DNA of 64,000 nucleotides from Mesorhizobium temperatum (GTDB taxonomy: Bacteria > Pseudomonadota > Alphaproteobacteria > Rhizobiales > Rhizobiaceae). Positions 53,871 through 62,017 of this stretch are shown here, piece after piece (the stretch's first letter is position 1; each line of letters opens with the position of its first letter). The translations under genes and the position numbers were made by a program. The stretch spans positions 34,314-98,313 of the forward strand of contig NZ_NPKJ01000077.1 of NCBI RefSeq assembly GCF_002284575.1, in the 5' to 3' direction. The notes beneath the pieces are model-generated. The model saw only the letters and a list, made by a program, of their open reading frames with translations. It was not told the origin of the DNA and searched no databases.

Positions 53871-54920
53871 ATGGACAGAGATCAGACGGAAAAGGACGAC
53901 GAGGCGTCGGGACAGGGCCGGCCGACGCTGAAGACGCTTGCCTTCATGACCGGGCTGGGCGTCACCACCGTGTCGCGGGCGTTGAAGGACGCGCCTGAAA
54001 TCGGCGCCGAGACCAGGCGACGCGTCCAGCTCGTCGCCAAACAGATTGGCTACCGGCCAAACCGTGCCGGTGTGCGCCTGCGGACCGGCAAGACCAACGT
54101 CATCAGCCTCGTGCTCAACACCGAGCGCGAGATTATGAGCTTTGTCTCGGACATCATCTACGGCGTCTCGGAAGTCATCGCTGATACCCCCTATCATTTG
54201 ATCGTGACGCCCTACTCACGTTCGCAGGATCCCCTGGACCCGATACGCTATCTGGTGGAAACCGGCTCCGCCGACGGCGTCATCATTTCGCGCACCCAGC
54301 CGAATGATCCCAGGGCCCGTTACATGCTGGAGCGTGGTATCCCCTTTGCCACGCATGGCCGCACCGATATGGGGCTGATCCACCCCTATCATGACTTCGA
54401 CAATTATGCGTTCGCGACCGAGGCTGTGCGCCACCTGGCCGGCATCGGCCGCCGCAGGCTGGCTCTGCTGGCGCCTCCAGTCGAGCTGACCTACCACAGT
54501 CATACGCTGAACGGCTTCACCGATGCGCTGAGCGAGGTCGGCGCCAGCGAGATCCCGTTCAACACCGTTTCGGTCGACCATTCGATCGAGCAGATCAGGA
54601 TGAGGACCGCGCAGCTGATGCGCCGCGACGTCAGGCCGGACGGTTTCGTCAGCAGTGCCGCTGCCGCGACACTCGCCATCGTCGCCGGCATCGAGGACGC
54701 CGGCCTCAAGCTCGGCCGGGACGTCGACGTGGTGTCCAAGCAGTCGTCCGACCTGCTGCACCTGTTCCGCAGGGAATTGCTGGTGGTCAACGAGAACTTC
54801 CGGCTGGCCGGCGCGGAGCTCGCCCGCTCAGTGTTGGGCTGGATCGGCGGTGCAACACCTGGCTCCTTGCAGAGCCTGAGCAAGCCGACCGGGGTTCTGG
54901 CCTATCGCCCTCCCGACTAG
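53871..54920 (+). CDS. LacI-family transcriptional regulator
   Basis: A 349-residue LacI-type repressor. The helix-turn-helix at about residues 18-45 reads TLKTLAFMTGLGVTTVSRALKDAPEI, followed by the hinge helix (IGYRPNRAGVRLRTGKT). The sugar-binding core spans about 75-340. It is divergent from the ABC transporter operon, and two matching operators lie between them. The effector is unknown. The leader is about 95 nt from O2. Confidence 0.92.
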   Translation: MDRDQTEKDDEASGQGRPTLKTLAFMTGLGVTTVSRALKDAPEIGAETRRRVQLVAKQIGYRPNRAGVRLRTGKTNVISLVLNTEREIMSFVSDIIYGVSEVIADTPYHLIVTPYSRSQDPLDPIRYLVETGSADGVIISRTQPNDPRARYMLERGIPFATHGRTDMGLIHPYHDFDNYAFATEAVRHLAGIGRRRLALLAPPVELTYHSHTLNGFTDALSEVGASEIPFNTVSVDHSIEQIRMRTAQLMRRDVRPDGFVSSAAAATLAIVAGIEDAGLKLGRDVDVVSKQSSDLLHLFRRELLVVNENFRLAGAELARSVLGWIGGATPGSLQSLSKPTGVLAYRPPD

Positions 54921-55015
54921 AGCGGATACGTTCAAATTGAACTGGGCATCCCGCTCCATCTATTTGTCTTAGCCGCATTTCTGCGACGCCAAGTGATTCC
55001 ACTTGGCTGCAAATG
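54918..55015. repeat. Palindromic repeat / terminator after the lacI-type gene
   Basis: The region after the stop contains AGAGCGG ... CCGCTC arms (54919-54956). A perfect hairpin GCCAAGTG-ATTC-CACTTGGC follows (54988-55007) inside a longer stem with GCATTT / AAATGC flanks. It resembles the AGAGCG family of dispersed palindromes seen at 38221 and probably terminates the lacI transcript. Confidence 0.6.
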
Positions 55016-55282
55016 CGCGCTGCTGACTGGCAGCCTTGGTGAGGGTTTTTCGATGCGGGCCGCCGCACGAGGATTGGGGCTGGATCGACATCGGCCCGCG
55101 TTGAATAACCTTCACCTAGTCGGTCATCTGATGGAGGCCCCAGAGCCCCCAAAGGGGGACGATCGACAGCTTTTTGAGGTGAGCGTAACGAGATTCGTCA
55201 ACGGGCGGATCCCGAAAGACGGCACCGACCCGAGAACAGTAGCTTTATCATTTTTTGAATCCTGCGCGGTAAGGTTCCGCGC
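55016..55282. other. Non-coding gap before the orphan membrane protein
   Basis: No supported gene. A 99-codon open frame (54993-55292) overlaps the palindrome and the next gene start and has no ribosome-binding site. It may hold the promoter of the 580-residue protein. Confidence 0.4.
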
Positions 55283-57025
55283 ATGTGGTTGAAGACTTAC
55301 TTGATCATCACCGGCGTCGGCGCGTTCGCGGCGCTGACAATGCCATGGCTGGTCATCATCGGCAGTTTCCTGATCATCCCGGGGCTCATCCTCGCGTCGA
55401 TGCCAACGGCCTTCATGTATGGCGTCGCCTTCGCCCTGTTCCGCTTGCTGCTCGGACGTTTCCTTTCAGGGGTTCCTCTGAACGTCATGTCGGGCGCCGC
55501 GACGCTGGCACTGTTCTGGACCATCCCCCAGCCAGGCCTCACCTGGGCGAGGGGCATGCTAGCCAGCCTGAAGGAGCCGGACATTCAGTCGAGCGCACCG
55601 ATTGCGCTCAAGGGCGACATTCTCCTTGCCCGCCCGTTCGAGGGCCGTTGCGATGCATTGTGCGCGGCCTTGCTCAAGACCCCGGGCATCACTTCGGTCC
55701 GCGTCCAGACCCTTCGCGGTCATTCCAATACCTATCGCGTCGTGCCGGACTCGACGCTCGGCAAACGAAGCACCGTCATCGGGCATGGTCTGCTGGAAGA
55801 GCGGCGCTACGATGCCTCCGATCCGCTCGCCCCTCAGCGCGCGCTGGAAGCCGAATGGAACCTGATGATGTCAGAGGGAAAGGCGCTGCTGCAAAGCGAC
55901 GACGCCCCCGAACCCGGCTTCACCATCGCGATCGAGGACGGCCCTGCCGTGCCCGATTCCAAGCCCCGATCGGGACGGGTGGATTGGTCGCTCGAACCCT
56001 CCGCACCCCACCGCAAGGCGCTCACCATCACCGACGCCGGTGAACAGGTGCTGCTGCGGCAGTCGATCCTGTCGATCTTTGCCCCGGCGGCGCCGTTGCT
56101 GATCGGGACTTCGGGCGGGATCGAGAACTTCCGGTTCGGCTGGGCGCGTCGGCGGCTCGGTGACGGAAGGATGTACGCCGAGGTTCCGGTCAACCGGCTG
56201 CTACTCGACCACACCAGCGTTTCGCGCGGCGTGAATATGGAAGTGGCGAAAACGAGAACGCGCGAGGAACTTGCCAGAGCGCTCGACGATCCGCGTAAGC
56301 CGGTGAACGATCCCGTGTTCGCGCTCGCCAATCAGTGGATGGACTCGTTCCGCGCGAACGACCAGCCGCTCGGCGAGAGCGACCGGCGTCTGCTGGTTCG
56401 CATCTTGGAGGACCCGCGGGTGCGATCCTCAGACGGGCTGTGGGCGATCATCAAACAGGTCGATGGCGACTCCGCCGATCTGCGGCGGCTCGCCGCCCGC
56501 CGCTACCTCGCGGCCACCGACAAGAAGGAGGCGCGCCACTGGATCAATGCCCTGGCCGGCCTCCCTGTAGGTGCATACGCCGATCCTCTGCCGGAAGAGC
56601 GCGCGATTCTCGCAGATCCGGCGGTCAGCCGCTTTGCAACCGGCCTGATCAAGCGCCAGGGCGACCGCGGCGTCGATGCCGTGCCCGACCTGTTGCGGCT
56701 GCTGCGCGAGTACTCCGTCTACGATCCGGGCAAGTATGGCTTCAGCGACCTGACCGCGGCTACCGATGCCGTGCGAAGCGGCTTTCGCCGCATTGGCCCT
56801 GCGGCCTCTTTCGCGCGGCCTGAGATCGAGCAGCTCCTGGCTTCGCCGGGTCTGGAGTACCGCTACAAGACGCTCGGCCAGGAAGAATGGGACACGCTGC
56901 TGGTCGTCCTCGGGAAGCCTGTCGAAACGCTTACCAAGCCGGAAAACCGACGTGGAACCGACGCGAGGTACCGCGAGCGCGTCGCTCAACGGGCCGCCAG
57001 GCCTTACGATCCGCGCCGGGATTGA
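55283..57025 (+). CDS. Large orphan protein with N-terminal membrane helices
   Basis: A 580-residue protein of no recognised family. Two or three membrane helices span residues 5-85 (ITGVGAFAALTMPWLVIIGSFLIIPGLILASM, then another near 70-80). The rest is soluble with no cofactor or catalytic motif that I can identify; residues 330-520 look helical and repeat-like (ANQWMDSFRANDQPLGESDRRLLVRILEDPRV, then YLAATDKKEARHWINAL). The C-terminus is rich in Arg. The start ATG follows AAGG. It sits between the LacI gene and the broken integrase, so it could be accessory DNA. Confidence 0.7.
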   Translation: MWLKTYLIITGVGAFAALTMPWLVIIGSFLIIPGLILASMPTAFMYGVAFALFRLLLGRFLSGVPLNVMSGAATLALFWTIPQPGLTWARGMLASLKEPDIQSSAPIALKGDILLARPFEGRCDALCAALLKTPGITSVRVQTLRGHSNTYRVVPDSTLGKRSTVIGHGLLEERRYDASDPLAPQRALEAEWNLMMSEGKALLQSDDAPEPGFTIAIEDGPAVPDSKPRSGRVDWSLEPSAPHRKALTITDAGEQVLLRQSILSIFAPAAPLLIGTSGGIENFRFGWARRRLGDGRMYAEVPVNRLLLDHTSVSRGVNMEVAKTRTREELARALDDPRKPVNDPVFALANQWMDSFRANDQPLGESDRRLLVRILEDPRVRSSDGLWAIIKQVDGDSADLRRLAARRYLAATDKKEARHWINALAGLPVGAYADPLPEERAILADPAVSRFATGLIKRQGDRGVDAVPDLLRLLREYSVYDPGKYGFSDLTAATDAVRSGFRRIGPAASFARPEIEQLLASPGLEYRYKTLGQEEWDTLLVVLGKPVETLTKPENRRGTDARYRERVAQRAARPYDPRRD

Positions 57026-57243
57026 TCGCCGAAACGGAAGAAGAATCTTCGGGGAAAGAGCTACGTCCGGCGACAGGATGGATGATGGGCTGGCCCGTTG
57101 GTGTCGCGCGGTCTGAATGTCCGGATCGTTTTCAGTGTCGATCAATAGCTGCCATTCCGCTTTCCACCAAAGTCGGATCGAGGGTAGAGAACTGCTCCGG
57201 CTGGAAGCGGTCATTCAGCACTGCCGAACGACCGCCCCCAACG

Positions 57244-57877
57244 TCAGATCTCAGTCCGCTCGGCAAGCACAAGCGCGTCCTCGATATCGACGCCAAGATA
57301 ACGGACAGTGTTCTCGATCTTGGTGTGTCCAAGCAGGATCTGCACAGCGCGCAGGTTGCCGGTGGCTTTGTAAATCATCGACGCCTTCGTGCGTCGCAGC
57401 GAATGCGTTCCATATTCCTGGCGCCGCAGTCCAATCGCGCTGACCCATTCATCGACAAGGCGAGCATACTGTCTTGTACTCATGTGGTTTGCCTGAACAA
57501 CCCGGCTCGGGAACGCATGGTCGTTGATCGTGCCGCCGCGGCGTTCGAGCCAAGCGAGCAAGCTCGCGCGTACGTCACTTGTAAGGTTCGAACTGCACCG
57601 GTCGGCCTGTCTTTTGCTGCACGACGATCGCACGCGTGCGGATTTCCGGGCCAGCGACCAGGTCACCAATCTTGATCTTCACCAGATCGCATCCGCGCAG
57701 CTTGCCGTCGATCGCCAAGTCGAACAGCGCTCGGTCGCGAAGCCGTCCTTCGCGATCTAGAAAGAAGCGAATCGCCCATATCTGTTTCTGGGTGAGTGGC
57801 CGCTTCGTCCCTACCGTCTTTCCTATATTCCATGGTGCGCGACCGTGTGTGGCGGGATCAAATCGAGAGTAACCCAT
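57244..57877 (-). pseudogene. Frameshifted tyrosine recombinase
   Basis: Reading from the 5-prime end at MGYSRFDPATHG (57877), the first frame stops after RPVQFEPYK. The second frame continues from about LTSDVRASLLAWLERRGG to ERTEI at 57244. Removing one G of the GG at 57585-57586 (a CC on the coding strand) joins them into a 210-residue protein (QFE-LTSDVR). The joined product matches small rhizobial integrases: catalytic RRTKASMIY with LLGHTKIENTVRYLG, where the Tyr is the nucleophile. One-base insertion, either real or an assembly error. Confidence 0.85.
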
Positions 57878-58273
57878 CGTGTTTCTCCTCGGCCTTGATT
57901 GGCCACTCGAGAAACGAGAGATCAAGGCAGAAGGGGGGCCGGGAACTGCCGGTCTGCTTTGCAGCAGCAGATTGCTGAAAGGAGACCATTCGGTTCGCCG
58001 CCACTTGAGTAGGCGCCTAAGCGCTGGCCAGGAATGGCACTCATGCTGGCCGACGGTCAGTTGCCCCGTCCATCCAGAACAACATAACCCTCGCCTTTAT
58101 CTGGTAGGCGGCCTTTTGCTGACGCGACCCTAGGGTGATCGATCGATGCGTCTTCTGTTATCGATGAGACGTACGCTTTCAGGTGTGTCGAAAGCGACCA
58201 TTTCAAAGACAAACTTCGTGTGACGGGTTACAGTTGACCTTGACAACGATTCATTAAGGTAAGGCAGATCGCA

Positions 58274-59330
58274 ATGCGGGACTCAGCGCTAGGCAAACTC
58301 AGAAATGGCGATGCCACTCGCTGGACCAACATCGCCGCCGCCGAATTGCGCTCCGCTGAGAAGCTGCAAGAGTTGGCCAACATGATCGGAGATTTGCTTC
58401 CGACCGACGAAGGCAGTTTCGTCGTGTTCGGGTCGATGGCCCGACGGGAGTTCACACTCGACAGCGATCTCGACTGGACAATCCTTATCGATGGGCGCGC
58501 AGACTCTCTGCACCTTCAGTTGGTTCACCAACTGCGGAAAAGGCTGGAAGAGGCTAAGTTCAAAGTGCCGGGCCCCACAGAAGTATTTGGGGGCCTAATC
58601 TTCAGCCACGATCTGGTTCACGCGGTCGGCGGGGATGAGGATACAAACAAGAACATGACACGACGGCTCCTCCTCCTGCTGGAGTCGGCCGCAGTGGACG
58701 CCCCGGGTAGCCGCGAAGTGCGCAGCCGGATCGTAAACGCCATCTTGAGCCGCTACGTCCAGGAAGATGCCAGCTTCATCGGGTCTAATACGCGTGCCGA
58801 CAGGATACCTCGTTTCCTACTAAACGATGTTGTGCGTTTCTGGCGCACTATGGCAGTCGATTACGCCAACAAAATATCGTGCCAGGGCCGGTGATAAATG
58901 GGCCCTCCGGAACATCAAGCTCCGCATGTCGCGCAAGCTTCTGTTCGTGTCCGGTTTCTTCATGTGCATCTCTTGGGCACTCAGGGAGCAAGGTGGTGAG
59001 GATGAATCCTTCGTCACGCAGAACCTAGTTGATCACTTGAAGGATTGGACGGAAACGACGCCACTTGAGTCTTTGGCGACGGTGGTCTCTCGATATGCGC
59101 CGTCTCTCGCTCCCGACATATTCAACAACTACGACACCTTTCTCGCCCTGCTCAACAACGATGAGAAGCGAAAGGGGCTCGAAAAATTGTCGCCGGACGA
59201 GGCCTATGAAGATGCTGTATTCCTTGAAGCGCGAAACGTGGCCGTCAAATTCGATGCGGCTCTGACCGAGCTCATGTTCGATTCCGATGATAGCGTTACG
59301 CAGTTGGTTAAAAAGTACGGAGTGTTCTGA
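58274..59330 (+). pseudogene. Nucleotidyltransferase gene interrupted by a one-base frameshift
   Basis: The first frame (58274-58894, 206 residues) has the nucleotidyltransferase pattern GSMARREFTLDSDLDWTI (GSxxRxE..SDxD). It ends abnormally at YANKISCQGR. A second frame continues with YRARAGDKWALRNIKLRMSRKLLFVSGFF and runs to 59330. Removing one A from the AAAA run at 58871-58874 joins the two into about 351 residues (YANK-YRARAG). The C-terminal half is helical with no metal site. Its stop overlaps the ATG of the TIM-barrel gene (TGATG). It is either a real mutation, a programmed slip, or a sequencing error. Confidence 0.8.
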
Positions 59331-60088
59331 TGGCTGTAATCGGGTTTTCGACCGGCGCGATCGCGTTGGATGATTTCGCGACCGCTTTGCAGCTGCTCGC
59401 TCCTACGCGGGCTAAGGCAGTGGAATTGTCGGCATTGCGCGCAGCCGAACTACCGGCGCTCTTGGCGGCGCTTCCAGTTCGCCTCGTGGAGCTGCGACAC
59501 CGCTACGAGTACATTAGTTTTCATGCACCAACGAACTTCAATCAAGAAAACGACCTGGTCGATCAGCTGAAGATCATTGCGGACATGGGGCTGAACATCG
59601 TCGTGCATCCCGATACGATCCACGACACCTCTGCTTGGAGGTCGCTTGGCGCGCGCCTTTGTATCGAAAACATGGACTCGCGCAAACCAACGGGCCGCAC
59701 GGCCGACGAACTTCAGCACTACTTCGACCAACTTCCAGAAGCGAGATTGTGCTTCGACGTCGCACATGCTCGACAGGTCGACTCCTCCATGACGGAGGCG
59801 GTCCGTATTCTGCAACGCTTCGACGACCGCTTGGCTCAGGTGCATATCAGTGAGGTCAACAGCAAGGGACGTCACTTTGCGATGTCGTTCGCCGCCAAGC
59901 GCGCTTACGAACCCCTTGCCGCTCGGCTGTCGCGGGTACCAGTGATCATTGAGTCAATGGTCGAGCGGGAAGAGATTGTGCACGAAATTTCTGAAACGGA
60001 GAAGGTGTTGAACTTCGAGCGTCGTCTAACTGTGCATGGCTCCATAACGGCGGGGCGCATGGTCGGCTCCGTTCATCGCCCAGAATAG
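59330..60088 (+). CDS. TIM-barrel protein of the sugar isomerase/AP endonuclease-2 type
   Basis: A 252-residue metal-dependent TIM barrel. Likely ligands are in YISFHAPTNF, IVVHPDTIHD, LCIENMDSRK, RLCFDVAHARQVD, QVHISEVNSKGRH and VIIESMVER, which is the ligand order of this superfamily. It is translationally coupled to the nucleotidyltransferase gene by a one-base overlap. It is unlike the catabolic isomerase at 48389: shorter loops and no sugar-utilisation neighbours. A role in the same process as the nucleotidyltransferase is inferred. Confidence 0.8.
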   Translation: MAVIGFSTGAIALDDFATALQLLAPTRAKAVELSALRAAELPALLAALPVRLVELRHRYEYISFHAPTNFNQENDLVDQLKIIADMGLNIVVHPDTIHDTSAWRSLGARLCIENMDSRKPTGRTADELQHYFDQLPEARLCFDVAHARQVDSSMTEAVRILQRFDDRLAQVHISEVNSKGRHFAMSFAAKRAYEPLAARLSRVPVIIESMVEREEIVHEISETEKVLNFERRLTVHGSITAGRMVGSVHRPE

Positions 60089-60392
60089 ATTGGGGTTAGC
60101 TATCTGCGCGTTTTAGCCTTTAGTGGCATGAGCCCACTTTGCCATAGCTTGTGCGCCTATACGGCTCCTTTGCAGGACGGATGCCTGAAGCTCTTAGGGT
60201 CTGCCGGAGTCGAAAGGAACCGGGTCAACATTCGCGCGCTTTGCAGACTTGGCCAAACTGATAGCGCGGAAAAAAAGCGCGCCTCTCCTTTATGAAGATT
60301 CTTCACTTTAAGAAACGTACAACCCTTGGCTGATTCAAAGCCCTTCTTCCCTCAATGATCCATATTCGCTAGAACTCAGCCGCGGGGGAGAC
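60089..60392. other. Non-coding gap before the ABC-3C operon
   Basis: About 300 bp without a gene. It holds an A/T-richer stretch (60285-60330) with GAAGATTCTTC, an imperfect palindrome, which may be the promoter or operator region of the ABC-3C genes. Confidence 0.4.
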
Positions 60393-61511
60393 GTGCACAA
60401 CAGTGGTACCACCAGCTTTGAACCTTTGAGCGTGCCAACGCCTTGGCCGAATGCTAACGCGCGGCTTCTGGGTTTGGGTGTCGGTCTACCAGTGCATCCC
60501 TTGGACCGCCTAGCTCAGTTCAGCCCATCGGATTTCGAACGATTTACCCTGGAATGGGCGTCTGACTACATCGCGAACAAACTGGTCGGGGTATACGAGG
60601 TTCAACAGCGAGGGGGCTCGGGAGATAAGGGCCGGGACGTAATCGTTTGGTTCGACTCGCCATCCGCAAAACCTCGCCGGTGGAGACTGTATCAATGCAA
60701 GCACTACGGTGCCCGTCTTGGAGAGGGTGTGGCCGCTGCGGAAATCGGGAAGGTTCTCCACTACACCATAAAGGGCGACTATTCTGCTCCAGAGGAATAT
60801 TGGTTTGTCACCCACGCCGGTGTTACCTCAGACTTCCAGGACCTCTTGGATAACCCAGAAGCCTTGCGCGCCTACATACTCGCCGAATGGGATCAACGGT
60901 GCGCTACGAAAATCATCAAGGGAACAGTGCCGCTCGATGCTGCGATGAAGGCCCATATCGGGACGTTTGATTTCTCAACCTTCAGGGCGAAGCAGCCTCT
61001 TGATTTGCTCAACGAGCACGAGAAAACGCGCTATCATCTGACCGTTTTTGGAGCGCCTCTAATTGAGAGGCCGCCGCCTCCAAAGCCTCCCTCGGCTGTT
61101 GCAGCCGGGGAAGCGGAATACGTGCAGCAGCTTTTTCTTGCGATCGGTGAGGCGGTGGGAAAAGAGGTTGCCGACAGGTCGGAATTTGCGCATCTGTCCG
61201 TTCACGCGAAGCTGTTTGACCGCTCCAGAGTGACATTTTATTGCGCGGAGAATCTCAAGGAATTGGCACGTGACCAGATGGCGGACGTCGCATTTTTTGA
61301 AACACTTCTGGATGAGTTTTCAAACGGTCTCTATCACGATTACAATGCCGCTGGACTGACGGGACTTCAGCGGCTCTCGGCGACCGTTAAGGCTGCTCAA
61401 CAACTGCAGCTTGGTGGACATGTGCTTGCGCCTCATGTCGTCGCCAATGACCGAGAGGGGATGTGTCATCAGCTTGCAAATGAGAGGCGGGTGACATGGT
61501 CTCAGTCGTGA
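60393..61511 (+). CDS. ABC-three-component system first protein with nuclease-like N-terminus
   Basis: A 372-residue protein. The N-terminal third has a PD-(D/E)xK type nuclease pattern: FERFTLEWASDYI (Glu helix), GSGDKGRDVIVWF (Asp) and LYQCKHYG (QxK). The C-terminal part from about residue 230 contains the ABC-3C effector-associated helices (FDRSRVTFYCAENLKELARDQM, EFSNGLYHDYNAAGLTGL). This combination is known from ABC-three-component conflict systems, where the DUF3732 ATPase is thought to sense the threat and the first component to act. GTG start with GGGGGAG upstream. The next gene overlaps by 16 nt. Confidence 0.75.
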   Translation: MHNSGTTSFEPLSVPTPWPNANARLLGLGVGLPVHPLDRLAQFSPSDFERFTLEWASDYIANKLVGVYEVQQRGGSGDKGRDVIVWFDSPSAKPRRWRLYQCKHYGARLGEGVAAAEIGKVLHYTIKGDYSAPEEYWFVTHAGVTSDFQDLLDNPEALRAYILAEWDQRCATKIIKGTVPLDAAMKAHIGTFDFSTFRAKQPLDLLNEHEKTRYHLTVFGAPLIERPPPPKPPSAVAAGEAEYVQQLFLAIGEAVGKEVADRSEFAHLSVHAKLFDRSRVTFYCAENLKELARDQMADVAFFETLLDEFSNGLYHDYNAAGLTGLQRLSATVKAAQQLQLGGHVLAPHVVANDREGMCHQLANERRVTWSQS

Positions 61512-62017
61512 ATCCTCATGTTGAAGGCTCTAGGCCCAGCCGCCCGTTCAATTCGCCGATGGAATGCGGCCTTCGTATGCTGTTTGTCCTGGAGGCAAGC
61601 AGCGGGAGGCCAGCTGATTTGCAACGCCTCATTTCCTACGACTACCTGCTGGTGCATTCCGGCGATGTCGCAGGCGGCCCGGAGAGCCTACACCCGTCTG
61701 TCCCGTACAGAGGCTCCGAGCTGCTCGTTAAGCGCGAGGTGCTGAGCGCGGGACTCAATCAGATGTTTGCGCGGGAGCTCATTGCGAAGACATTCGATAT
61801 TTCGGGCATCCTCTATGTTGCAACTGAGCTGACGTCTGCTTTCATTGCGCTGCTGAAAACGCGCTACGCGAATGACCTGCGCCAACGATCGACTTGGGTG
61901 ATCGATAAGTTCGGCGGCATGCCGGATGCCGAGCTGGATTCTTTTATGTCTTCCAATGTCGGCCGGTGGGGTGCTGAATTTGAGCGCTTGGCCGCAATCA
62001 AAGACTTGGAGCTTTAG
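61496..62017 (+). CDS. ABC-three-component system middle component (MC2-like)
   Basis: A 173-residue winged-helix-like linker of ABC-3C systems. The central block MECGLRMLFVLEASSGRPADLQRLISYDYLLVHSGD, with GGPESLHP, is the pattern of middle component type 2. It starts 16 nt before the end of the first gene. It bridges the nuclease-like effector and the ATPase in the proposed complex. The role as adapter is from the published ABC-3C classification, not from sequence here. Confidence 0.75.
   Translation: MVSVVNPHVEGSRPSRPFNSPMECGLRMLFVLEASSGRPADLQRLISYDYLLVHSGDVAGGPESLHPSVPYRGSELLVKREVLSAGLNQMFARELIAKTFDISGILYVATELTSAFIALLKTRYANDLRQRSTWVIDKFGGMPDAELDSFMSSNVGRWGAEFERLAAIKDLEL

Noticed and set aside
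54993..55292. 99-codon frame between the lacI-type gene and the orphan protein
   Set aside because: It overlaps a palindrome and the next gene start, and has no ribosome-binding site.
60211..60235. EcfG promoter upstream of the ABC-3C genes (GGAAC...)
   Set aside because: GGAAC is present but CGTT is missing at the needed spacing.
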